Positions 7,923-16,538 of a DNA stretch of 64,000 nucleotides are shown here, piece by piece (the stretch's first letter is position 1; every line of letters begins with the position of its first letter). Position numbers and translations under genes: made by a program. Origin of the DNA: ELB16-189 sp018266435 (GTDB taxonomy: Bacteria > Bacteroidota > Bacteroidia > Cytophagales > Cyclobacteriaceae); NCBI GenBank assembly GCA_030123525.1, contig CP126125.1, positions 2,294,001 to 2,358,000 on the forward strand. Reading direction: 5' to 3'. Under the pieces are notes generated by a model that saw nothing but the letters and a program-made list of their open reading frames with translations, made no database searches and had not been told where the DNA came from.

Positions 7923-8591
7923 ATGGAGCCCCAGTATCACATTACTCAGTTGAATGAACATGCTGTATTGATTTCTTTAGGCAACGTGATAGATCGTGAG
8001 ATAAACAAAAAAATTATTTCATTGCACGATCAACTTCGACTCAATCCATTTGATGGATTTATTGAGTCCGTACCTGCGTATTCTTCGCTTGCTGTTTACC
8101 ATTGCTCGCGTTTTAGTGTAGTAAAAAATGAACTGGATAAGACGATGGAAAAATTACACTCAGGTAACGCCCACAAATCAAAACTGCTTCACGTGCCAGT
8201 GTTGTACGATGGTGAGGACCTAGCGTATGTGGCACAACACCACCGATTGAGGTTAGAAGATGTGGCAACGCTTCACTGTTCTTTAATCTACCAGGTTTTT
8301 ATGATTGGTTTTTTGCCCGGGTTCCCTTACTTGGGCAAAGTAGATGACCGTATTGCCACACCACGAAAAGACACTCCGCGAAGTAAGGTACCCGCAGGCA
8401 GTGTGGGTATAGCCGGGTTTCAAACCGGAATTTATCCGCAATCTTCACCCGGGGGCTGGCAATTAATCGGGCGCACCCCTTTGAAAATTTTTAATACCAG
8501 CAAAGAACAACCGTGTTTATTTAGTGCTGGCGATGAGGTAAAATTTTTTCAGGTTTCTAAATCAGAATTTGATTCATTGAATGAGTATTAA
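7923..8591 (+). CDS. pxpB: 5-oxoprolinase subunit B
   Basis: A 222-residue KipI/PxpB protein (cyclophilin-like fold). Recognisable motifs are IYQVFMIGFLPGFPYLGKVD, TPRKDTPRSKVPAGSVGIAG and SPGGWQLIGRTP, the best conserved parts of the family. With PxpC and PxpA it forms the prokaryotic ATP-dependent 5-oxoprolinase that opens 5-oxoproline to glutamate. The Bacillus homologue KipI was first described as an inhibitor of the sporulation kinase KinA, a role not expected here. It overlaps pxpC by 11 bp and is first in a four-gene operon with a permease. Confidence 0.95.
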   Translation: MEPQYHITQLNEHAVLISLGNVIDREINKKIISLHDQLRLNPFDGFIESVPAYSSLAVYHCSRFSVVKNELDKTMEKLHSGNAHKSKLLHVPVLYDGEDLAYVAQHHRLRLEDVATLHCSLIYQVFMIGFLPGFPYLGKVDDRIATPRKDTPRSKVPAGSVGIAGFQTGIYPQSSPGGWQLIGRTPLKIFNTSKEQPCLFSAGDEVKFFQVSKSEFDSLNEY

Positions 8592-9555
8592 AATTAGCAA
8601 ACCCGCAATCATCTCTTCAGTAGTAGCCACCGAGAGAACCGGTTACCGCAGCTGGGGTATTGGTATTGGCGGAGCGATGGATTTTTTTGCCATGAGCGTA
8701 GCTAATTTTCTGGTAGGCAATGACCGGCAGGCTGTTATTGAAATGGGGTACTCTTCGTCAGAGATTTTTGTTGAGCAAGACCTGGTAATCGGGGTAACAG
8801 GCAAAGGCGTGGAATTAAGAGTGGATGAAAAAATAATTCCGTTGTGGCGACCGGTTACAATAAAAAAAAACTCTTTGCTGAAGTTACTTAAAAAAAATGA
8901 TGGCGCGTGGGCATACCTGGCAGTTCATGGCGGATGGGTGGCCGAAGAATGGCTGGGCAGCCTGACCACCAACTTTAGTGCATCCAAAGGTGGATTTCAG
9001 GGAAGAGTTTTTCATAAAAACGATGTGATTGCCTGTTTTGAAAATAGCGCAGGGCATCAATTAAAAATTTTACCGTGGACGATTTCAGCACAACAACTTG
9101 ATGAAGTCTATTCTCCTTCGCACGAAATCAGGTGTTTGCCTTCGGTTGAAACCGCGTTGCTTTCTGAATGGAGCAAACAAAAATTTACTTCCGAAGATTT
9201 TGTGATTTCACCACAGAGCAACCGCATGGGTTACCGGCTCAGTGGTCCTTCACTTTTATTGAATCAAAAACTGGAGTTGGTCTCTTCACCCGTAGATGCC
9301 GGCATGATTCAGCTTTTGCCCGATGGAAATTTAATTACACTCATGGCCGATTGCCAAACGACCGGAGGCTATCCGCGAGTGGCTTCGGTGATCAAAGCTG
9401 ACTTGCCCAAACTGGCACAATGTATGCCCGGAGAAAAAATTCGTTTCAAAATGATTTCATTGCAGGAAGCCGAACAGCAAGGGTACTCATTTCAAAATCA
9501 ACTTGCCGAATTGAAACGAAGTTGCCATCTTCAATTTAAAAATTATTTTCATTGA
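8581..9555 (+). CDS. pxpC: 5-oxoprolinase subunit C
   Basis: A 324-residue KipA/PxpC protein, close to the usual 310-340. Family motifs are GYRSWGIGIGGAMDFFAMSVAN near the N-terminus, GGFQGRVFHKND in the middle, and near the C-terminus SPVDAGMIQLLPDGNLITLMADCQTTGGYPRVASV. It works as a complex with PxpB, and the related biotin-dependent carboxylase domains share the fold. Start ATG at 8581 lies inside pxpB; the stop overlaps pxpA as TGATG. This tight arrangement fits translational coupling of complex subunits. Confidence 0.95.
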   Translation: MSIKISKPAIISSVVATERTGYRSWGIGIGGAMDFFAMSVANFLVGNDRQAVIEMGYSSSEIFVEQDLVIGVTGKGVELRVDEKIIPLWRPVTIKKNSLLKLLKKNDGAWAYLAVHGGWVAEEWLGSLTTNFSASKGGFQGRVFHKNDVIACFENSAGHQLKILPWTISAQQLDEVYSPSHEIRCLPSVETALLSEWSKQKFTSEDFVISPQSNRMGYRLSGPSLLLNQKLELVSSPVDAGMIQLLPDGNLITLMADCQTTGGYPRVASVIKADLPKLAQCMPGEKIRFKMISLQEAEQQGYSFQNQLAELKRSCHLQFKNYFH

Positions 9556-10316
9556 TGCACCGGTTATCCATTGACCTGAATTGTGATCTGGCCGAAGGCA
9601 CAGGCAATGAAGAAAAACTGATGCCCTGGATCAGCTCGGCCAACATAGCGTGTGGGTATCATGCAGGCGATGAAGAACTGATGAAACACACCATTGCATT
9701 GTGCCTGAAACACCGCGTAGCTGTTGGGGCGCATCCTTCTTTTCCTGATCGGGAAAATTTTGGTCGTACCAACCTGAATCTGCCGCACGACCAGGTTTTT
9801 AATTTGATTATTGATCAATTAAATCTGATAGAAAAAATTGCACGACAACAGGGTGCAATTCTGCGCCATGTAAAGCCGCACGGTGCATTGTACAACATGG
9901 CGGCCAAAGATGCTGAGTTGGCCAGCGTTGTTGCGCAGGCAGTAAAAAAATTTGATGCCCGGTTAATTTTCTATGGCCTTTCGGGAAGTGTCATGATTGA
10001 AGAAGCTCAAAAACTAAATTTGATAACCGCACACGAAGTCTTTGCCGACCGCACCTATCAGCCCGATGGCTCGCTCACTCCACGCTCGCAGCCCCACGCA
10101 TTGATTGAGAATGAGCAGCAGTCTTTGGCTCAGGCTATGCTCATGGCCAAAGAAAATAAAGTGACTGACGTAAATGGCCACATTATTTCCGTACAGGCAG
10201 ATACGCTTTGTTTGCATGGCGATGGTGCACACGCGGTAGTCTTTGCCAAACGAATTAACTTGGAATTGAAAAAAGGAGGAATCGAAATTAAACGAATTCA
10301 TTCACTCATAACCTGA
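9555..10316 (+). CDS. pxpA: 5-oxoprolinase subunit A (LamB/YcsF family)
   Basis: A 253-residue YcsF/PxpA protein of typical length with the signature DLNCDLAEGTGNEEKLMPWI near the start, ANIACGYHAGDEELM, VAVGAHPSFPDRENFGR, ILRHVKPHGALYNMAA, EVFADRTYQPDGSLTPR, and LCLHGDGAHAV at the end. It is the third subunit of ATP-dependent 5-oxoprolinase. I chose the ATG at 9555 (TGATG overlap with the pxpC stop). The frame can also begin at a TTG one codon earlier. The next gene begins within 2-26 bp, so the permease is surely co-transcribed. Confidence 0.95.
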   Translation: MHRLSIDLNCDLAEGTGNEEKLMPWISSANIACGYHAGDEELMKHTIALCLKHRVAVGAHPSFPDRENFGRTNLNLPHDQVFNLIIDQLNLIEKIARQQGAILRHVKPHGALYNMAAKDAELASVVAQAVKKFDARLIFYGLSGSVMIEEAQKLNLITAHEVFADRTYQPDGSLTPRSQPHALIENEQQSLAQAMLMAKENKVTDVNGHIISVQADTLCLHGDGAHAVVFAKRINLELKKGGIEIKRIHSLIT

Positions 10317-10341
10317 TGTGGCTGAGTACCCATTCACGTGT

Positions 10342-11511
10342 ATGAAAAAATCATTTCTCTCCGGACCACTGGCAGGAGCTGCCTTTTTAATGGCAACCTC
10401 GGCTATTGGCCCGGGCTTTATCACGCAGACCACTAAATTCACTGAGCAACTCAAAGGCAGTTTCGGATTTGTGATTTTGGTTTCAGTGCTACTCGATATT
10501 GGTGTGCAACTCAACATCTGGCGATTGGTGGGAGTGAGCAAACTCTATGCGCAGGATCTGGCTAATAAAGTTTTTCCTGGGGCTGGCTACCTTTTGTCTG
10601 CATTAATTTTGCTGGGAGGGTTGGCGTTTAACATTGGTAACATAGCCGGTGCCGGTTTGGGGTTGCAGGTATTAACAGGCTGCAGCGTGCAAACCGGTGC
10701 GACTATCAGTTGTATCATGGCTGCTATTATTTTTTCGGTGAAGGAAGCAGGCAGCGCGATGGATGTTTTTACCAAGGTGCTGGGTTTTGTCATGATCGGG
10801 CTTACCCTTTATGTAGCTTTTGAGTCATCACCTCCTATGGCGGAGGCTGTGTTGAAAGCAGTTGTTCCTGATCAAATAAATGAATTGGTTGTTTTAACTA
10901 TTGTAGGCGGAACAGTGGGTGGGTACATCAGTTTTGCAGGCATTCACCGGCTGCTGGATGCGGGCATTTCAGGCGAAGAAAATATTCATCAGATTTCTAA
11001 GAGTTCAGTTTCTGCTATTTTGATTGCTTCGTTGATGCGTACTATTTTATTTATTGCTGCATTGGGCATTGTGTGGAAGGGTATTTCGCTGGGTAACCAA
11101 AACCCCGCAGCCGTAGTGTTTGAAAGCGCAGCCGGAAAAACAGGCTACCGCATTTTTGGACTGGTACTTTGGAGCGCAGCCATCACTTCAGTGGTGGGCT
11201 CGGCATTTACTTCTGTTTCCTTTATCCGGTCAGCCAGCCCCTGGATAAAAAAACATTTTCAAAAAGTCATTATAGGGTTCATTTTTTTCTCCACGATTGT
11301 TTTTTTAGTTATCGGTGAACCAGTAAAGTTGCTGCTTGCTGCCGGGGCGGTGAATGGATTGATCTTGCCCTTTGCTCTGGCCATCATTCTGACTTCTTCA
11401 ATGAAAGAGAAAATTTTTGGTACTTACCGCCATTCGCGCTGGCAGTTGATCATGGGCTGGTTGGTGGTAGGGGTAATGTTGTACATGGGTGTACGCGGGC
11501 TGATGGGGTGA
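10342..11511 (+). CDS. NRAMP-related permease of the 5-oxoprolinase operon (likely not a metal transporter)
   Basis: A 389-residue protein with about eleven transmembrane helices, NRAMP-like (similar in position and family to Bacillus YcsG beside ycsF/kipI/kipA). Canonical NRAMPs bind metal with DPGN in helix 1 and an A/C-x-x-MPH motif in helix 6. Here helix 1 reads ATSAIGPGFITQTTKF and helix 6 reads GGYISFAGIHRL, so the Asp, Asn and Met ligands are absent. With the pxpBCA genes directly upstream, transport of 5-oxoproline or a related small acid is a reasonable inference. I prefer ATG 10342 (MKKSFLSGP). A GTG at 10318 in frame would add eight residues. Confidence 0.85.
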   Translation: MKKSFLSGPLAGAAFLMATSAIGPGFITQTTKFTEQLKGSFGFVILVSVLLDIGVQLNIWRLVGVSKLYAQDLANKVFPGAGYLLSALILLGGLAFNIGNIAGAGLGLQVLTGCSVQTGATISCIMAAIIFSVKEAGSAMDVFTKVLGFVMIGLTLYVAFESSPPMAEAVLKAVVPDQINELVVLTIVGGTVGGYISFAGIHRLLDAGISGEENIHQISKSSVSAILIASLMRTILFIAALGIVWKGISLGNQNPAAVVFESAAGKTGYRIFGLVLWSAAITSVVGSAFTSVSFIRSASPWIKKHFQKVIIGFIFFSTIVFLVIGEPVKLLLAAGAVNGLILPFALAIILTSSMKEKIFGTYRHSRWQLIMGWLVVGVMLYMGVRGLMG

Positions 11512-11513
11512 GG

Positions 11514-14500
11514 TCAGGCCCGCTCAACCTGACTCCAGAATTTTTTTCTATCAATCCAAAAATTACGGCTGTACAAGCGGAGGTACGGCCAGTTCTTTGC
11601 TCGCATCAGAAGCGGAAAAAGCGCATGATCTGCTTTGGGTGAAAGACTTTCAAAATACAAATGATCATCGGTAAAGATCCCGGCTTGAATGGCGTCACCA
11701 CTCAGCAAGGTAAGATCGTGAAATGGAAAAACATGTTGGCTTAGTTTCTTATCAAGCAATGCGGGTGCATCCGTTAGCATCTCGTTTTTTAGTTGGTTTG
11801 AAAGTGTGTGATTGCTCTGTTTGTTTGTATAAGGTTTGTAATAGCCCGATGAAACTTCTCGGGCAAACGCTAAATAGTCTTTCAGCAACTTGGGACCCTG
11901 GTTTTTGGTTTCAGAAACGTTCAGTTCTTCTGGCAGCAGACTGGTGACCACCATAATTTTTTCACGTGCTCTGCTGATGGCCACATTCAACCGGTTTTCG
12001 CCCCCTTCTCTATTTAAACTTCCAAATTGTGCATGAATGATTCCGTTTTTATCGCGGGCATACCCAACTGAAAAAATAATTAGGTCTCGTTCGTCTCCTT
12101 GCACATTTTCAATATTCTTGATAAAGATATTTCCAGAGATTGTTTTTCCGTTTTTTTGAAACAGTTCTTCGATCACATCTTGAATCAGTGTTTGCTGGGG
12201 AGCATTAAACGTAACGATGCCGATTTCTTTTTTGGGATGTTCGTTGAGCACGGTTAAAACCAAATTGGCAATGTAGTTGGCTTCCTGCTCGTTGGTCTGG
12301 TTTGCCCACGTGCCCGATACGTTAATGTATTCAATGGCCGGTTTCCCTTTATTGTAGTGATGAAACTCAGGAAGAACCTGAAGGCTACCTTCATAAAAAT
12401 GACGGTTGGAAAAGTCAACCAACTCGGGTGATTGACTGCGATAATGCCCGCGCAATTTCAGCGAGAATAAATAACGCTCGGCTAAAAGTAAGAGCGAGTC
12501 CACTTCGGCATCGGGCTCTTCCGGTTCATCATCTTGCCACCGGGCCTGATAAAAATCTCCGGGGCTGAGCTGCTTGCGGTCACCTGCAATGACGGCCTGC
12601 TTGCCACGATACAAAGCGGGAATTCCCTGCTCGGCAAAACACTGAGAGGCTTCATCAAAAATAACCAGGTCAAACATTTCTTTCATCGGAAAAATGGCAC
12701 TCACCGATTCGGGCGAAGCCATCCAGCAGGGAAGTAACCGGAATACTTTATTTTCAAATTCAGTAACTACTCTTCTGAGTGGCCATATTTTTTTCTTTTT
12801 AGTTGTTTGATGCAGCAGGTCTCGGTAGGTTACCCGGTTGTTGAGCCGGTTGAATTCAAGATCATCGGTTACGCGCTCACGCGCTCGGAGCAAAAGAATT
12901 TCTGTGGTCAGCCTGCTTTTGGCCTCAATCTGCTCTTGCAGTTCACTTTCCAGCCGCTGTATTTTTCCCGATGAAACCATTCTAAGTTCAGGATGTTTGG
13001 TTTCAATATGATCGATCCAGGACAATGCCAGGCTGTTCAAAAAAAGATTTGGCCAGTCGCTACCCTTCGGTGATTTTTCTGTCAATTTTTTGATTGTATT
13101 TTTTTCGGGTTCAGAAAAACGCTCTTTCAGCTTGTCAAATTCGCAGAGCAGGTCAAAATCTTTTTGCAAGGCAGACAAAAGTATAGAACACAACCCGGAG
13201 TCTTTCGTGAGTTGCTCTATTTGCCGGACTGAGAGATACCCTGCCCAAAGTGCGGATTTCAATTGTACAGAGTGGATCAACCCAATTAATTTTTCTAAAC
13301 GATTTATAAACTCGCTGTGCGAATAATGAGCCGGGTTGAAGATGTTTTTTAAAATCCGTATAGAATTAAAAACGGTTTTTGCTTTGATGGCGGCTTGCTG
13401 GTGAGCAAACCAAACGGAAAGTTCTTCCGCCTGTAAGCCGGAAGGGATATTCAATAACCAATTCTTATTTTTCAACTTCGACAGGTTATGCTCCAGATTC
13501 AGCCGTTGGTCTAACTTTCGTTCGAGCGTTTGTAAATCTTCTTTTTTACTGGTTAGCCCATTGGCTACCAAAGCCCGTGTGATCAATAATTTGTCTTTTG
13601 AAAATACCTGCCAGCGTAACCAACTCCACAACCCTTTACGTGCTTTCATGGCCCGGTGAAGGGCTCTTTGAAAATGACCCAGCGAGGCCGAGGGCACTGA
13701 GGTTTCCACACCGTCACGTACAAAGCAATCGTTTACCATGCGTTCGATGTTGGAGAGCCACAACGAATTGGTTTCACTGCTTTTTTTCGGCAGCATTTTT
13801 TTGAAGCAGGTAAAAACTTCTTCCGGTTTGGTTAGTGTGTGCAGTTCTTCTAAGGCATTTTCATTTTCTGCCAGTTTTTTTAACATCTCCCAATCAGGCA
13901 CTACCGACAGCAGACCGGAAAATTGGTTCCTGGTGTTTTCAAAAAAAGGAAATACGTCTTGCAGATGATGCTGCATTTCAGGCAGGTCAGCTACGGTGAA
14001 GCGTGAAAATGTAACCCGATCAAACAAGGGATACTCTGCGTAGTCAACTTGCTGCGCATAGGCAGAGTAGTCATTCAGGTTTCTTAAAAAAAGATCAAGG
14101 TCATTAAATCTGAAATGAAAATATTCGTGCTTCAATGAGACCGAAGGTGCAGACAGGCTGGATTGCAAATACAATTCTTTTATGCTTTTGCCGGATTCTG
14201 TTTCATCGAACAATATCCAGCGAAAATGCTCGAGCTCTTCGGTGATTTGATCAATGCTCTTACTGACTTGTAAAAACTTACGGTCGAGAAGGATGGCATC
14301 CAGACTGATATTATTAGTTTTATACTCATCGGTTCGGTTGATCTGGCCGGCAATCTTTTGAAACAACTCGCGTCTGTCGTTTTTAAAATCATGAACCAGC
14401 GCAATAAAATTTTCTAGATTTCTTTCCTTCAGCCGCTCATACACCACATCAAGTGCCACCCTTTTTTGACAAACTAACAATATCCGTTTTTCATTGGCCA

Positions 14501-15506
14501 TACCATCGCTGATCAGGTTGGCAATTAGTTGCGATTTGCCTGTGCCGGGCGGGCCCTGCACGATGAATGAACACCCAAGCTTAGCTGCCTTAAGGGCATT
14601 CTCCTGCCAAATATCCATTGGGAAAACCGGATAGATTTTGTCTTCGCGCACTTGCGAAATAAAATTCAACGAGGGGTTTTCAGGAAGCTGATTACGGCCG
14701 AAAAATTCTTCGAGATCAGTAAATGAATTTTCATCAATGAGTTGCTCATAATCGGGTACGAGCGAAGAACCTGCTTGCGGAAAGAGCCCCAGCACTGCTT
14801 CAGAATGTAATTTCAATTCACCCGCCCGATGTTGTTCTTCAAAGTCTTTTTTGGTGTAAGGAGTAAAAGAGTTTAATACTTCAGTATAAAGCTCTGGGTT
14901 GAAATTGATCTTTGCCAGGCTTTTTTCCAGCAGGCGATAAAGTGAAGTTAAAAAAACAACAGGTTCCCGTTCATAGTCTTCAAAATTTTCGCTGAGTAAT
15001 TTTTCGTCTGCCGGGCATTGATTATAAAATGAATAGGATAGCAAAAACGATTTGTTGAATAGAATCTCTCCCTCCGCACGAAAACTCAGAACCCAGTGTT
15101 CATTTTCTGTTTTTAGTTCAACCGGAAAAAATAACAAAGGGCAACGTACCAAGGCTCCGTTCATCAGTTTTCCGTGCACCATCGGCCAGCCTACGTGCAG
15201 ATCGCGCACACCCCGCTCGTCATAATAAAATTGATCGAGCCGGTTTATTTTTTTTAACTTTAAACTGGCCTCATTGGAGACTTCCATCCGCGGATCAACC
15301 ACCGGGCAAATAACTTTGCTTCTTTCTTTCAACAGTGCCTCGATAATGCCAAATGATTTTTCAAGATTAAGCTGGCTGAAATTATGCAGATCTATAAAGG
15401 CATCAGAAGGTTTGAGCAGCAAAAGCGATTTGTTCCGGCTGCTCAGGTTGGTGAGCCTGCGCATGAAGGTGTGCAGCAGTTTTTTTGTTTTTTTGAAAGA
15501 CTCCAC
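11514..15506 (-). CDS. Large superfamily 1 DNA/RNA helicase, DUF4011-like, with C-terminal nuclease-like tail
   Basis: A 1330-residue Upf1/Dna2-type helicase. The N-terminal 200 or so residues (RLTNLSSRNKSLLLL, then RCPLLFFPVELK) resemble the DUF4011 region. Walker A is VQGPPGTGKS (about residues 316-325), Walker B is VIFDEASQ (about 950) followed by AVIAGDRKQLSPGDF, and motif VI is NRLNVAISRAREK. The last 60 residues (GIFTDDHLYF, then RAKNWPYLRLYSRNFW) look like the end of a Vsr/MTES_1575-type endonuclease domain, perhaps degenerate. Similar helicase-Vsr proteins are known in phage defence, but related genes are also widespread. The gene is 2 bp from the HHH gene upstream and convergent with the permease. 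Confidence 0.87.
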   Translation of the reverse strand: MESFKKTKKLLHTFMRRLTNLSSRNKSLLLLKPSDAFIDLHNFSQLNLEKSFGIIEALLKERSKVICPVVDPRMEVSNEASLKLKKINRLDQFYYDERGVRDLHVGWPMVHGKLMNGALVRCPLLFFPVELKTENEHWVLSFRAEGEILFNKSFLLSYSFYNQCPADEKLLSENFEDYEREPVVFLTSLYRLLEKSLAKINFNPELYTEVLNSFTPYTKKDFEEQHRAGELKLHSEAVLGLFPQAGSSLVPDYEQLIDENSFTDLEEFFGRNQLPENPSLNFISQVREDKIYPVFPMDIWQENALKAAKLGCSFIVQGPPGTGKSQLIANLISDGMANEKRILLVCQKRVALDVVYERLKERNLENFIALVHDFKNDRRELFQKIAGQINRTDEYKTNNISLDAILLDRKFLQVSKSIDQITEELEHFRWILFDETESGKSIKELYLQSSLSAPSVSLKHEYFHFRFNDLDLFLRNLNDYSAYAQQVDYAEYPLFDRVTFSRFTVADLPEMQHHLQDVFPFFENTRNQFSGLLSVVPDWEMLKKLAENENALEELHTLTKPEEVFTCFKKMLPKKSSETNSLWLSNIERMVNDCFVRDGVETSVPSASLGHFQRALHRAMKARKGLWSWLRWQVFSKDKLLITRALVANGLTSKKEDLQTLERKLDQRLNLEHNLSKLKNKNWLLNIPSGLQAEELSVWFAHQQAAIKAKTVFNSIRILKNIFNPAHYSHSEFINRLEKLIGLIHSVQLKSALWAGYLSVRQIEQLTKDSGLCSILLSALQKDFDLLCEFDKLKERFSEPEKNTIKKLTEKSPKGSDWPNLFLNSLALSWIDHIETKHPELRMVSSGKIQRLESELQEQIEAKSRLTTEILLLRARERVTDDLEFNRLNNRVTYRDLLHQTTKKKKIWPLRRVVTEFENKVFRLLPCWMASPESVSAIFPMKEMFDLVIFDEASQCFAEQGIPALYRGKQAVIAGDRKQLSPGDFYQARWQDDEPEEPDAEVDSLLLLAERYLFSLKLRGHYRSQSPELVDFSNRHFYEGSLQVLPEFHHYNKGKPAIEYINVSGTWANQTNEQEANYIANLVLTVLNEHPKKEIGIVTFNAPQQTLIQDVIEELFQKNGKTISGNIFIKNIENVQGDERDLIIFSVGYARDKNGIIHAQFGSLNREGGENRLNVAISRAREKIMVVTSLLPEELNVSETKNQGPKLLKDYLAFAREVSSGYYKPYTNKQSNHTLSNQLKNEMLTDAPALLDKKLSQHVFPFHDLTLLSGDAIQAGIFTDDHLYFESLSPKADHALFPLLMRAKNWPYLRLYSRNFWIDRKKFWSQVERA

Positions 15507-15508
15507 GC

Positions 15509-16408
15509 TTACGGATTTACCGTAAAATAAGGTTTAATTTTTTGGAAAGTGGCCTCATCCAGTAAGGCAATTTTTTTCAGATCATCAATCGACTGGAATT
15601 TCCCATGTTGAAATGAGTATGCCTTGATGGCCTGGGCCAGTTTGAATTTGATATAGGGGTGTTGCGCGAGTTCTTTTTCTGAAACTTTGTTGAGGTTAAG
15701 TTGACGCGGAATGAACTGATCGTTTATGTAAAATTTCTTTTGGAGTTCTTTAATAACCATTGAATCCAATCCGTACACCTCATGAAGTTGGTGGAGAGAA
15801 ATAAAGCCTCCCAGTTTTTCGCGATAGCTGATGATCCGGCCTGAAAGTTTAGAGCCTATGCCGTACACTGCAATCAACTGAGATGTGTCAGCCTGGTTTA
15901 AATCATATTTTTTGACTGTTGTTTTTTCTTTTGGCTTTGATGCTGAGATTTTTTGATTTGTATTTTTTACTTCCGTTACCTCTGGCAGATCAATGAACGG
16001 AGCCAACCTTTGATACAGCAGCGAGTCCATGCCGTAAATTTTTAACAAATCTTTTTTGACTAAAAACTTACCGCCTTTGGTTCTGTAATTGATAATCCGA
16101 TTGACTACTTGAGATGAAATACCCAGCTGACTGAGTTGATCGTTCGTTGCCTGGTTGGGGTTGAATGGAAATAGCTCGCGGGGTTTTGCCCAGACGCTGT
16201 CTTTGTGTTCCCATCTGAAAGTAGTGATCAGGCTGTCGAGCCGTTTTGTTTGGGTGGTGAAATCCGCAGGCTGCCGCACGAACCAATATTGGTAAATGGG
16301 TTGAAAAAAAATGAGAATGACCATCAACGGCAGTAAAATGAGAAAGGCATTAGTCTCGGTACCCGAAAACCCAAAGATGCTTCTGATCCATGCTTTGAGG
16401 CGGTTCAT
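15509..16408 (-). CDS. ComEA-like helix-hairpin-helix protein, membrane-anchored
   Basis: A 299-residue protein with one N-terminal transmembrane helix (LILLPLMVILIFFQPIYQYW, about residues 22-41) and repeated helix-hairpin-helix units: LGISSQVVNRIINYRTKGGKF, YGIGSKLSGRIISYREKLGGF, and two weaker ones near HPYIKFKLAQAI and the C-terminus. Such repeats bind DNA without sequence specificity, as in the competence receptor ComEA. The anchored topology would place them outside the inner membrane. A role in DNA binding at the cell surface is plausible but unproven. It ends 2 bp before the helicase gene, so the two are probably one transcript. Confidence 0.87.
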   Translation of the reverse strand: MNRLKAWIRSIFGFSGTETNAFLILLPLMVILIFFQPIYQYWFVRQPADFTTQTKRLDSLITTFRWEHKDSVWAKPRELFPFNPNQATNDQLSQLGISSQVVNRIINYRTKGGKFLVKKDLLKIYGMDSLLYQRLAPFIDLPEVTEVKNTNQKISASKPKEKTTVKKYDLNQADTSQLIAVYGIGSKLSGRIISYREKLGGFISLHQLHEVYGLDSMVIKELQKKFYINDQFIPRQLNLNKVSEKELAQHPYIKFKLAQAIKAYSFQHGKFQSIDDLKKIALLDEATFQKIKPYFTVNP

Positions 16409-16538
16409 ATTCTAAATTATTAAAAATATGCTCGGGTGCACAGCAATTATCCGTTTGCGGTTTCTTTATCCTTCTCATCTCTAAAGTAGGTATTCGCAAC
16501 TTCTGTTACCAATGTGTAGTATGGCGTGAGGTTAACCC

